10,275 bases of DNA, from contig CAJWZN010000041.1 of NCBI GenBank assembly GCA_913050105.1, positions 1-10,275 of the forward strand, in the 5' to 3' direction. Below the pieces are notes generated by a model, which was not told where the DNA came from, searched no databases, and worked only from the letters and a program-made list of their open reading frames with translations. Below are positions 1-7,157 of the stretch, in pieces. Each line of letters begins with the position of its first letter. Within the stretch, counting starts at the first letter, position 1. Position numbers and translations under genes: made by a program. This DNA is from an uncultured Synechococcus sp. (GTDB lineage: Bacteria; Cyanobacteriota; Cyanobacteriia; PCC-6307; Cyanobiaceae).

Positions 1-215
1 CCTCCGGCGGACGTCGCTCCCAGGTGGTGGATCTGGCCAAATCCGGCATGGCGGTTGGGCTGGCGGGTCTGTTCCTGGAAGCCCACCCGAATCCACAACA
101 AGCCCGATGCGATGGTCCCAGTGCGCTGCCGCTGGACCGGCTCGAACCCTTCCTCACCCAGGTGAAAGCCATTGACGACTTAGTGAAGTCCCAACCGGTC
201 TTGGACATCGCCTAG
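1..215 (+). CDS. kdsA: 3-deoxy-D-manno-octulosonate 8-phosphate synthase, C-terminal part (5' end outside window)
   Basis: This is the last 70 or so residues of a cytoplasmic aldolase-type enzyme that condenses phosphoenolpyruvate with arabinose 5-phosphate to give Kdo 8-phosphate, the precursor of CMP-Kdo. The frame is open from base 3 and ends at TAG 213-215. The visible tail shows the family's hallmarks in order: SGGRRSQV just at the edge, then GLAGLFLEAHPNP (the loop carrying the conserved late E-H pair), CDGPSALPL, and LEPFLxQxKAIDDLVKS near the end. The DAHP synthase family is related, but this block pattern fits KdsA better. A GTG inside the fragment could be mistaken for a start; the conserved sequence continues upstream of it, so the gene is simply cut by the window. 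It converges on the GT4 gene at 227 with an 11-base gap. Confidence 0.9.
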   Translation, partial: SGGRRSQVVDLAKSGMAVGLAGLFLEAHPNPQQARCDGPSALPLDRLEPFLTQVKAIDDLVKSQPVLDIA

Positions 216-226
216 TCATTTCCGGA

Positions 227-1495
227 TCAGGCTGAAGGCAGTGCGAGAACATCTCGCCAACACTGATCCAAAGCCGACCAGCTTTGTTGTCTCATCGTCG
301 CTGCCGCTGTCTGCCCAAGTTGCCTTCGCAAGGCTGCATCCGTGGCCAGACGCTCCATCGCAGTCGTCAATGCGGGAATCGATCCACTTGGAACGACCAA
401 CCCGCTTCGTTCATCACTGACCACTTCCAGGGGACCTGGTGATGCATCGGAAACAATCGGAGCAAGTCCGGATCCCATTGCTTCCAGCAGTGCATTGGGC
501 ATGCCTTCAAAGCGTGATGGCAACACAAACACCTCCGCATCATGGAAATAACGGCTGGGATCGGGTTGAAAACCCAGAAAGTGAATCCGTTCAGCCAGCT
601 GCAGATCGCTCGTGCGTTGCTCAAGGGCGGCCCGCTCAGGACCATCTCCGATGATCAGCAGTCGCCATTGAGCATGAATTGCTGATGAAAGGGCGGCATA
701 GGCCTCCACCAACAGATCGATTCCCTTCTGGGGCACCAACCGACAAACTGCAATGAACGCCGGCACTTCGGAAGTGACAGGCCAACCGATTGCATCCTCC
801 TTCGCTGAGTGGAGCACCAAGGGGTTAGGGAGCAGATTCATCCGGGAGGCAAGCCCAGGATTTCGGCGTTGCAACGCGTCAAGAACGCCGGTGGTGTTCG
901 CCGTGACGCGGTCTGCCCGACACCACAACCAGCTTTGCAGCCATGGCCAGGGGAACGACAACCGCTGACGGCTGGGATCGTTGCGCTCGGAGACAACCAG
1001 GTGGCCAGGCAGCATCCAGAGCGCCTGACAGCACAGCAGATTGGTGCGAGTGAGCATCGACATCACCCGCAGTGGACGGGCCTGAGCCAACAATCGGTGC
1101 AGCAGTGAAGCCTGCGAACCGATCAGGCCGATCAGAAGCCAACGCACCAGGTCGCCATGCCTGCCTGGTCTGATGCCTTGCAGCACCGGCCAGCTCGCTG
1201 ACACCAGCAGCAGGGCCAGCCATCGGTGAAGCAATCGCGCACACCGTGCCTTTGACGACCGAAGGCTGCGGGCCGAGGCCACATCACCACCAAGATCAAC
1301 CCAGCACAACCCTTCCGGCAGATCGTGGGCCCGAGCATGGCCAGGCAACAAGGTCACCAGGGCAACAATCAGACCATCGTTCAGGAAGTGTTCCGCTGCC
1401 AGCAGAGCAACCTTCTGCGCGCCGCCAGGACCGAGATGGGGCAGAACGAGCAGCAGATCACAGCCCGTTGGGAGAGCAGAGGCAGGCTTGCTCAT
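227..1495 (-). CDS. GT4-family glycosyltransferase
   Basis: The gene encodes a 422-residue retaining GT-B glycosyltransferase, expected to move a sugar from a nucleotide donor to a growing glycan at the cytoplasmic membrane face. The N-terminal acceptor domain starts with LLLVLPHLGPGGAQKV (residues 14-29), the usual GT4 glycine-rich first loop. SERNDP (169-174) and LLPNPL (221-226) follow. The donor domain has AVCRLVPQKGIDLL (249-262, holding the R and K that bind the donor phosphates), IIGDGPE (281-287), HFLGF (305-309), and the EX7E motif in FEGMPNALLEAM (E330 and E338). Residues 92-130 are unusually hydrophobic and may help membrane contact. The ATG overlaps the stop of the upstream gene as ATGA (1492-1495), and no clear Shine-Dalgarno is seen, so translational coupling is likely. 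It is the last gene of the 3521-to-227 operon. Donor and acceptor cannot be read from the sequence. Confidence 0.93.
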   Translation of the reverse strand: MSKPASALPTGCDLLLVLPHLGPGGAQKVALLAAEHFLNDGLIVALVTLLPGHARAHDLPEGLCWVDLGGDVASARSLRSSKARCARLLHRWLALLLVSASWPVLQGIRPGRHGDLVRWLLIGLIGSQASLLHRLLAQARPLRVMSMLTRTNLLCCQALWMLPGHLVVSERNDPSRQRLSFPWPWLQSWLWCRADRVTANTTGVLDALQRRNPGLASRMNLLPNPLVLHSAKEDAIGWPVTSEVPAFIAVCRLVPQKGIDLLVEAYAALSSAIHAQWRLLIIGDGPERAALEQRTSDLQLAERIHFLGFQPDPSRYFHDAEVFVLPSRFEGMPNALLEAMGSGLAPIVSDASPGPLEVVSDERSGLVVPSGSIPALTTAMERLATDAALRRQLGQTAAATMRQQSWSALDQCWRDVLALPSA

Positions 1496-2541
1496 GCGTT
1501 TAGAGCAGCCTGCAAACGCCGCTCAACAAGCTCGGTCAACTCCTGCGACGAGGAATGGTTCAACTGAACAGCCAGTCGCCGACAGGCTCCCTCACGAACG
1601 GAAGCATCATCATGATTCAACTGCTGCAGGTTCTCCTGCAGCGTGCGCATCAGAGCCCAGTGGTTCTCCTGGGTGCGTCGTCGGCTCGCAGAAGCACCCT
1701 GCTGGCAGGCATCGGCAACTGCCTGCTGAACCGAAGACAGCAGCTGCAGGATCAAGCCCTGACGCTGGGAAGCTGACACTGCTTCCGTTGACTCCAGCAG
1801 CCAGCCGAGGGCGAGACATCGACACAGATTGCTCGACATCCTCAGCGCGGCATCGGGATTCAGCCGATCGAAATCCAATGTGGACTCCAGATCCACCACC
1901 TGCTGCCAGGCTCGCTCCAGCACGCGATCATCCCCGAGCATCACCGCCAGGTGGGAGGTGGCGGTGCAGAGCGACACCATGACTTTGGCCTGGTTCTGGC
2001 GGTTGGGTTGAGGACATGCCCCCAGCCCAGGAAGCGTGGCCTGTTCGCATGAAAGCTTGCCCAATGCGACCAAGACGGAACGGGCTTTCCCCTGATCTCT
2101 CAGCTTCAGGGCGATGTAGCTCTGGGCAATGCGGGCATAGCAGCGATGACTGGCGAGCACATGCCGATGGCAGGCGATGGTCTCCAGCACGGTGAAGCAC
2201 TGCAGCGGATCCGCTGGTCTTGAACCAGTCCGAAACAGCAAACGTTCCACCGCGCGACGGTCTCCAGCGAGCAAGCGGTGCTCCAGCAGCTGCATTCCTC
2301 GATCAAGATCGCCGGAACGGAGCGCCAGAGTGCACTGCATCGCCTCGACATCCGAACTCTGGGGATGCCGATCGAAAGCGATGGAAGCGATCCGAGACGC
2401 TCGGCCATAGCGATGCCGACGCAGGCTGTTTTCAAAAAGGCGGTAAGACTCCCCCGGAGGCTGCAGCCAACCACGGGTCAACACCAACCAGCCGTACGAC
2501 AGCAGGTCGCAGACCGGCAACAAACGATGGGCTAACGACAT
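1492..2541 (-). CDS. Uncharacterised helical protein, homologous to the C-terminal domain of the GT2 protein at 7392-9125
   Basis: I do not recognise a named family for this 349-residue protein. It looks mostly alpha-helical, rich in Leu, Ala, Arg and Gln, with a TPR-like rhythm around residues 45-160, and has no signal peptide. A short Trp/Leu-rich stretch (residues 13-26) could be a membrane-contact helix. Its core (about 95-305) matches residues 349-545 of the GT2 fusion protein: VERLLF at 98-103, GxRPxDP at 106-112, YAxIA at 135-139, NRxN at 180-183, LRMSSN at 233-238, RCL at 241-243, and HxAxxxxLQxxL at 294-305. The start ATG overlaps the end of the TupA-like gene by 10 bases, and its TGA overlaps the next ATG, so it is the middle gene of a coupled operon. 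A role as partner or scaffold for a glycosyltransferase is inferred only from the fusion and the neighbours. No catalytic motif is visible. Confidence 0.88.
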   Translation of the reverse strand: MSLAHRLLPVCDLLSYGWLVLTRGWLQPPGESYRLFENSLRRHRYGRASRIASIAFDRHPQSSDVEAMQCTLALRSGDLDRGMQLLEHRLLAGDRRAVERLLFRTGSRPADPLQCFTVLETIACHRHVLASHRCYARIAQSYIALKLRDQGKARSVLVALGKLSCEQATLPGLGACPQPNRQNQAKVMVSLCTATSHLAVMLGDDRVLERAWQQVVDLESTLDFDRLNPDAALRMSSNLCRCLALGWLLESTEAVSASQRQGLILQLLSSVQQAVADACQQGASASRRRTQENHWALMRTLQENLQQLNHDDASVREGACRRLAVQLNHSSSQELTELVERRLQAALNA

Positions 2542-3521
2542 TCGCTGGGCGAAAGATGCAGGCGCTGACCCAGCTGCCGATCAAAACTGACGGGATCGAC
2601 AGGTTCACTGCCACTGCCTGGGAAGTAGGTGAATTCACCGAAGAGAATTTCTGAGCGCCCCCCGCGGCGGAGGCTGTAAAGATCAACCCGGATGTAGGGG
2701 CAATCGCTGGAGAACAGCTGAGCCAGCTCCATCATTTCTGCAAAATTCTCGGGAGGAACCGGGTCCAGCTCCGGTGGTGGATACAGCCAGGTCACCGGTT
2801 GAGGCGTCCAGGGCGGCAGCACCATGCTGCGACGCCGTTCGCCGGAGCGAAATCCTGAATTCACCTGAATCATCAGGCAGGCGCCGCGGCTCATATGAAA
2901 TTTGTAATCCAACAACTCCGCGCCGCTGTCTGGCTCAATCAGCTCCTCGATCAACAAACGACGGGGCACCGACCAGTAGGCCCATTCGTGCTTGAACACG
3001 CCGTACGGATAGTCAAGCCAGCGACGACAGGTTCGATTCAGCTCATGGAGATCCAGAGGGGAACGTTGATCAATGAACCGATTGGCACCAGAGCGATGGG
3101 TGGCCTTGAGCACGAACCGCTCGGGCAGTTGATCCCAGGGGATGCGGGATGGATCATCCACAACGGCCAGGGTGCGCGCGGCTGTCAGTGACAGACCCGA
3201 ACGGGCGGCCCAATCCAAAGCCAGCTCCTTGGCCGTTGCCTTGTTCACCGCCTGAACGAACTGCCGGGGAGGTCGGCGGATCTTCAGCCAGGTGATCTTC
3301 TGATGAAAAGTCTGGGGATCATCGAGTCGAAGCGAGTAGCCCGTTCGCCGCTGGAAATCACGATGCAGAGCGGGATAGCCCATGCATCGTTCCTTCAGCT
3401 GAAAACAGCGGCCCCGCATTTCGTAGCAGGGCGGCGACTGCCAAAACCAGCGTCGAAGACGATTGATCCGTTTCAGTCCGTTCAGAACAGCCACCCACAG
3501 CCCACCGTCTGCAGACTCCAT
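2532..3521 (-). CDS. TupA-like ATP-grasp protein
   Basis: This 329-residue protein has the pattern of the TupA-like ATP-grasp family, named after the teichuronic acid gene tupA and often found in capsule and exopolysaccharide clusters. Family features in order: TFHQKITWLK (71-80, the usual F-x-x-K-I-x-W-L opening), RFVLKATHRSG (135-145, the nucleotide-binding strand and loop), EWAYWSVPRRLLIEELI (179-195), LLDYKFHM (203-210), YIRVDLY (276-282), and ILFGEFTYFPGSG (292-304, carrying the late acidic metal ligand). ATP-grasp enzymes typically activate a carboxylate and join it to an amine or similar group, so modification of a uronic acid or addition of an amino acid to a glycan is plausible, but the substrate is unknown. 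ATG 3521 is preceded by AAGG with a 5-base spacer. It is the first gene of the operon and is divergent from the gene at 3608. Confidence 0.88.
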   Translation of the reverse strand: MESADGGLWVAVLNGLKRINRLRRWFWQSPPCYEMRGRCFQLKERCMGYPALHRDFQRRTGYSLRLDDPQTFHQKITWLKIRRPPRQFVQAVNKATAKELALDWAARSGLSLTAARTLAVVDDPSRIPWDQLPERFVLKATHRSGANRFIDQRSPLDLHELNRTCRRWLDYPYGVFKHEWAYWSVPRRLLIEELIEPDSGAELLDYKFHMSRGACLMIQVNSGFRSGERRRSMVLPPWTPQPVTWLYPPPELDPVPPENFAEMMELAQLFSSDCPYIRVDLYSLRRGGRSEILFGEFTYFPGSGSEPVDPVSFDRQLGQRLHLSPSECR

Positions 3522-3607
3522 GCACGCCTTGAACTGACTGTTTCCGCCAGTTTCGTTCAGAACGAGGTCATTCAGCCATAGCGTCGTTCACAGGGCCAGG
3601 AGACCTT
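3522..3607. promoter_or_regulatory. Divergent intergenic region serving the leftward operon and the rightward pair
   Basis: This 86-base gap separates two start codons that point away from each other, so it must hold the promoters for both directions unless transcripts arrive from outside. On the + strand TTGAAC (3529-3534) resembles a -35 element, but no convincing -10 lies 16-18 bases further on. CATAGC near 3577 is only a weak candidate. I see no clear operator palindrome. The assignment rests on gene geometry. Confidence 0.4.
3598..3602 (+). promoter_or_regulatory. Shine-Dalgarno AGGAG deciding the GTG start at 3608
   Basis: AGGAG lies 5 bases before GTG 3608. It supports this GTG as the true start of the GT-B-like gene over any later ATG in the same frame. 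Confidence 0.6.
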
Positions 3608-4651
3608 GTGAATCTGCGTTGGCAACTGAAAGGACTGCTGCGCCGCAGCCGACCCCTCTGGCCTGACGCCGATGAGTGGCTGGCATTGGAGGCCTACAAA
3701 GGCCTGGTCACCCAGGTCTTTGCCCAGCGCCCCCTGAACCCAGCGGTGGCCCCGCTGGTATGGCGACATGGCAACTGGATGACAGCTGACAAGGGACTGA
3801 AATCCCCGGCGCGACGGGAACGGGACAATGCCTCACACCATTACGGCCATGACATCCAGCTCAAACGCCATGCCGGTCTTCCACTGGTGGGCCGGGCCAT
3901 TCCGTGGCTGCTGGAACACGGTCTCAAAGTGAGCCCCGAAGCGACCTTCGAAGCGCCGCGGGCCTGGAGCCGTGGATATCTCTGCATGGGTCCAGAACGG
4001 GCGGCATGGATCCGGGAGCGCCATCAACAACCAACCACCGCCATCGGACCTTGGATCGCCTACGCCCGACCGCTGCTCGATCCCGACAGCCTGGCGGAGC
4101 TTCGTCGGGAACTAGGGCCCACCCTGCTTGTGGTGCTGGCCCACAGCTGGGGAACGGTGGAGCGGCAAAACGACCTGCCAGCCGCCATCGAGCAACTCCA
4201 GCGGATCTGCGGGGAACGGGGCTACCGCCGGGTGATCTGGCTGAAGCATTGGCAGGATCCGGCCCAGCTGCCCCTGCCAGCCGACTGGATTCAGGCATGC
4301 AACGGCCACCGATCCAACCCCTGGTTCCTGGATGCCTTGCGCACGCTCCTGGAACTATGCGATGGCCTGGCCAGCAACAGCTTCGGAACCCACCTGGGCT
4401 ACGGCTTGGAGTGCGGATGCACCCTGCACTGGCTGGACGCCGCGTCGCGTCAGGTGATCACCTCACTGCCGGACCAACAGCAGAAGCTGGAGCGAATCGA
4501 ATGGCAACGGCGCCAGGAGCTTGGGCAAGGCCTTAAATCCTGCGGCGATGACATGGCCGCCGCAACGTTGCTGCTGGAACCCTTCTGGGGGTTTTCCAAG
4601 GTGAAGGATCCGGCGAGCATGGCTTGCCTGCTGCGCGGAACCGCCCTGTGA
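3608..4651 (+). CDS. Putative GT-B-like glycosyltransferase (uncharacterised surface-glycan family)
   Basis: This 347-residue soluble protein starts at GTG behind a good AGGAG. Its N-terminal half (1-145) has no motif I can name. The second half has a pattern I recall from poorly characterised glycosyltransferase-like proteins of O-antigen and capsule clusters: GPWIAYARPLL (147-157), LLVVLAHSW (173-181, an H-S after a hydrophobic strand), RVIWLKHWQDP (208-218, a strand ending in a basic K-H), and LASNSFGTHLGYGLECG (254-270). The last resembles the donor-binding S-N-x-x-G-T loop of CDP-glycerol transferases, polysialyltransferases and KpsC/KpsS-type Kdo transferases. No EX7E is present, so it is not GT4. 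Donor and acceptor are unknown; a CMP-sugar donor is a guess based on the loop and on nearby kdsA. Its TGA overlaps the GTG of the following polymerase gene, so the two are probably translationally coupled. Confidence 0.82.
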   Translation: MNLRWQLKGLLRRSRPLWPDADEWLALEAYKGLVTQVFAQRPLNPAVAPLVWRHGNWMTADKGLKSPARRERDNASHHYGHDIQLKRHAGLPLVGRAIPWLLEHGLKVSPEATFEAPRAWSRGYLCMGPERAAWIRERHQQPTTAIGPWIAYARPLLDPDSLAELRRELGPTLLVVLAHSWGTVERQNDLPAAIEQLQRICGERGYRRVIWLKHWQDPAQLPLPADWIQACNGHRSNPWFLDALRTLLELCDGLASNSFGTHLGYGLECGCTLHWLDAASRQVITSLPDQQQKLERIEWQRRQELGQGLKSCGDDMAAATLLLEPFWGFSKVKDPASMACLLRGTAL

Positions 4652-5829
4652 ACCTGCTGCTGAGTTTTCCCAGCCAAGCGCCTTATCGGGTCGACCAGGT
4701 GACGTTGGCACCGCAGCTGATGCTCGGACTCGCCATCGCACAACTGGTCCTGGCAGGAGGCCTGCTTCGCTGGCATCACGGAAAGCGATGGTGGATTCTG
4801 ACCGGTCTGCTGCTGATCCTGAGCGCGGTGTTCTTTGCACTGGCCAACTGGGGAACCAGCGATATCACCCGCTTCAGCCATCACCTCGGTGTGGATCCAG
4901 CGGCCGTGCTCAAAGAACAGCTCTGGGTCGCAGCAGCACCACTGATCTGTGCCCTGCCTTACCGACTGGCCGCCGTACACGGCGTGGTCGCCGCAGGGCT
5001 TGCACTTGTGCCACTGCTGCTGTCCAGGAGTCTGCAGCGCCCCGTCTGGGGAGGCCTTTGGGCTCTGTTGGTTCTTTGGTCACCCCTGCTGCGCAACTTC
5101 CTGCAGAACGGCGTGACCCGTCAGGCCCTGGCGACCTTGCTGATCGTGCCGTTGATGTTGCGTCTGGCGGGCTGGTGCCGTCTGCGCTGGGGTTGGGTCA
5201 TCGCCGCCGTCACCGGCTCTGCGCTGTCCCACAACAGTCTCCCGATCACCGCGACCCTTGCACTGCTGCCGCTGCTCACCCGTCCGCAACTGGTTCAGCG
5301 CCACGGTCGGCGCACGCTGGCCCTGGCAGGGGTGCTGGTGCTCATCTGCACAGCATTCAGCCTGACCCAGCCTGCCGTGATGGAGAAACTGAACAATTAC
5401 CTGTTTGAAGCCAGTTACTTCAACACCTACGGATTGCGCAATGAGGTCTTCGGACTCGAATTGGCAGGGTTGGTGGGTGTTCTGCTGACAGCGTGGCGGT
5501 CGCGACTCACCCCAGCAGCGATGGCGGCTGATCACGATGCCCGCACCTTGTTCGGTTACACACTGCTGCTCGGGTTGGTTCAGTTGTCCATGGCAACGGG
5601 GGTCCTTGCACCGGTGATCAGTCGCTGCATGGATCCGATCGGGCTGTTCTGGCTTCTATCTCTGATGGTCTGGACCAGCCGCCAGGGTTGCCCCTGGGCG
5701 CTGATTCCTGCCCTCCTGGTGGTTGGGGAATCCTTCATCGACGACCGCATCCTGGTGATGAAGGACTGCATCGACGGCGACGGGTTCATCTGCATTCCCG
5801 ATCGCTGGCCATGGCAGGTGCGCTGGTGA
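4648..5829 (+). CDS. EpsG/Wzy-like multispanning polysaccharide polymerase candidate
   Basis: I take GTG 4648 as the start, giving 393 residues. It overlaps the upstream stop as GTGA and has GGAA about 8 bases before it. A TTG at 4624 in the same frame would add 8 residues, MPAARNRP, and is less likely. The protein is mostly membrane: about ten hydrophobic segments, near residues 22-39, 48-66, 93-104, 108-125, 134-148, 157-175, 182-210, 223-240, 268-283, 302-322, 331-343 and 349-361, some possibly paired or re-entrant. The block RNFLQNGVTRQALA (149-162) recalls the N-x-x-R-Q segment of EpsG-type proteins, and SALSHNSLPI (191-200) recalls their following H-x-S segment. Such proteins join lipid-linked repeat units on the outer face of the cytoplasmic membrane. 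Another O-antigen ligase or polymerase type cannot be excluded. It follows a putative glycosyltransferase and converges with the GT-C-like gene. Confidence 0.85.
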   Translation: MNLLLSFPSQAPYRVDQVTLAPQLMLGLAIAQLVLAGGLLRWHHGKRWWILTGLLLILSAVFFALANWGTSDITRFSHHLGVDPAAVLKEQLWVAAAPLICALPYRLAAVHGVVAAGLALVPLLLSRSLQRPVWGGLWALLVLWSPLLRNFLQNGVTRQALATLLIVPLMLRLAGWCRLRWGWVIAAVTGSALSHNSLPITATLALLPLLTRPQLVQRHGRRTLALAGVLVLICTAFSLTQPAVMEKLNNYLFEASYFNTYGLRNEVFGLELAGLVGVLLTAWRSRLTPAAMAADHDARTLFGYTLLLGLVQLSMATGVLAPVISRCMDPIGLFWLLSLMVWTSRQGCPWALIPALLVVGESFIDDRILVMKDCIDGDGFICIPDRWPWQVRW

Positions 5830-5845
5830 CTGCATCACCAGCGCA
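5819..5845. terminator. Perfect 11-bp hairpin containing both convergent stop codons
   Basis: TGCGCTGGTGA (5819-5829) and TCACCAGCGCA (5835-5845) are exact reverse complements around the 5-base loop CTGCA. The TGA of the + strand polymerase gene is the end of the left arm, and the TGA of the - strand GT-C-like gene is the end of the right arm. No T-tract follows on either strand, so classic intrinsic termination is uncertain. A transcript-end-protecting or bidirectional stop function fits the convergent geometry. Confidence 0.5.
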
Positions 5846-7157
5846 GATTCGGGTAGGCACGCAGTAGGTATTGCACCTGCCACAGAAAGAGCCAATAGCC
5901 AATCCAGCTCCCTGTGAACAGAGTCCAGAGATTGCCTAACCGGGGGCCTAACCAGCGGCAGATCACGAACACCAGCCAGGCCCAGCCCAGCGCAAATCCT
6001 GCAGACCAGGTGATCGCATGAATATCGGGGTGTTCTGAAACCGATTGATGAATCAGCACCGTCCAGATCAAAGCCGGTGCCATCAACAGGACGAGGACCG
6101 GCTGGTAACGGGAGCCATGCCGAGTGGACTCCCGAAGCAGCAGCACAAGACCCACGGCCGCCAGGACATAGACAGCGAGGTGCTGGAGGTTCGTGGCGAG
6201 GGATAGGCGATCAATCGCCCACTGAGACTGCCGCCAGGCGAAACCGAACGCCTGGAGCAAGTGGTCGTAATCGAGTTTTGACTGCCCACGCTCTGCCACT
6301 TCATGCGTGAAGCCGAATCTCAGCAAGGGGCCACTGCCCTTGAGGTTGAAAAGACCCCATGAATCGACCACAAGCACCCTGAGGTAGTGCAGAGCACTGG
6401 CGCAGACACAGAGGGTCGCCAAACGCAGCCTGAGCAGGGTGGATGGTGGACCCAGAACAGAAAACGCCCCGATCGTGATGGCCAGCATCACCCCCATCCG
6501 CGGACAGCCCAAGGATGAGAGCAGCAGCAACGCGGCAGCCAGCTGCTCGAGCCAACGTCGATCCAGTCGGATCGCCAGACCTGCAGCTGTCGCAGCAACC
6601 GTGATCAGCACAGACGACAGAGCGCGATCATCCACATTCCAAAGTGATCCCCAGATGCCCTCCTGCGGAATGGCCGCCAAGGCGGCCACCAGCATCACCA
6701 GCGGCAGCAGCCGACGGGACTGACCGATCACCACCTGACGTTCCTCCACCAACAGTCCGGCGATGCAGCTCACCCCAAGGCTTGTGAGAGCGGCATAGGC
6801 AATGGCGCTGCAGCGAACCATCGTCCAAAAGCCCGCTTCACCCCACAACCGATGGGCAATGGCATGGGGAATCAGGTAAAGCGATCCCTGGGATTTGTAG
6901 AGACTCTCCGGCAAGCCTGGAAGCACCTCGCGGGCATCCCGGAAGGAGAGCAATCCGCCAAGTTCCCAGAAACCATGATCCCGCCACGACTGAACGGAAT
7001 CAAGCAGGCGGAAATTACAGGTGACATCAAGGCTGCGCAGTCCCTTGCCAGACGTCATCAACGCCATGGCGAACATGACCGTGGCAAAGACCAACAGCAC
7101 GACGAAAGGAGCAGCGCGCCTCAGCGGTTGCATCCACTGATCCGGTCGCCAAGCCAT
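5835..7157 (-). CDS. Multispanning membrane protein, GT-C-like glycosyltransferase candidate
   Basis: This 440-residue integral membrane protein has a first membrane helix at about 16-36, then a long loop (37-92) rich in acidic residues (D44, D53, D60, E65, D74, E77, E84) that ends in SLYKSQGSLYLIPHAIAH (85-102). Further hydrophobic segments lie near 113-135, 149-163, 177-197, 203-231, 243-263, 325-342, 350-369, 379-399 and 408-427. A large first loop with acidic residues followed by a Y-x-x-x-G-x-L-Y-L stretch is the architecture of GT-C enzymes, which use polyprenyl-phosphate sugars outside the membrane. A second candidate functional loop is HQSVSEHPDIHA (370-381). I cannot tie it to a specific family, and a Wzy-like role is the alternative. 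ATG 7157 has no obvious Shine-Dalgarno; ATG 7133 (residue 9) is an alternative start. An in-frame TAA 30 bases upstream limits extension. The protein ends in NLRW. Confidence 0.8.
   Translation of the reverse strand: MAWRPDQWMQPLRRAAPFVVLLVFATVMFAMALMTSGKGLRSLDVTCNFRLLDSVQSWRDHGFWELGGLLSFRDAREVLPGLPESLYKSQGSLYLIPHAIAHRLWGEAGFWTMVRCSAIAYAALTSLGVSCIAGLLVEERQVVIGQSRRLLPLVMLVAALAAIPQEGIWGSLWNVDDRALSSVLITVAATAAGLAIRLDRRWLEQLAAALLLLSSLGCPRMGVMLAITIGAFSVLGPPSTLLRLRLATLCVCASALHYLRVLVVDSWGLFNLKGSGPLLRFGFTHEVAERGQSKLDYDHLLQAFGFAWRQSQWAIDRLSLATNLQHLAVYVLAAVGLVLLLRESTRHGSRYQPVLVLLMAPALIWTVLIHQSVSEHPDIHAITWSAGFALGWAWLVFVICRWLGPRLGNLWTLFTGSWIGYWLFLWQVQYLLRAYPNLRW

Noticed and set aside
24..215. A separate 63-residue gene starting at GTG 24
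   Set aside because: The KdsA-like sequence continues in frame upstream to the window edge, so this is an internal GTG of a truncated gene.
1488..1982. A 164-codon + strand open frame opposite the helical-protein gene
   Set aside because: Ser/Pro/Arg-rich antisense shadow. The - strand frame is homologous to the GT2 C-terminal domain and is therefore the real gene.
3904..4536. A 210-codon open frame on the + strand inside the GT-B-like gene
   Set aside because: Arg/Pro/Gly/Ala-rich translation typical of a shifted frame of GC-rich coding DNA; the overlapping frame has the family motifs.
4450..4980. A 176-codon - strand open frame across the junction of the two + strand genes
   Set aside because: It opposes two well-supported genes and shows only Gln/Ser/Arg-rich shadow composition.
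4788..5408. A 206-codon open frame on the + strand inside the polymerase gene
   Set aside because: It is an out-of-frame reading of a clear multispanning membrane protein; its own translation is Arg/Ala/Gly-rich without hydrophobic segments.
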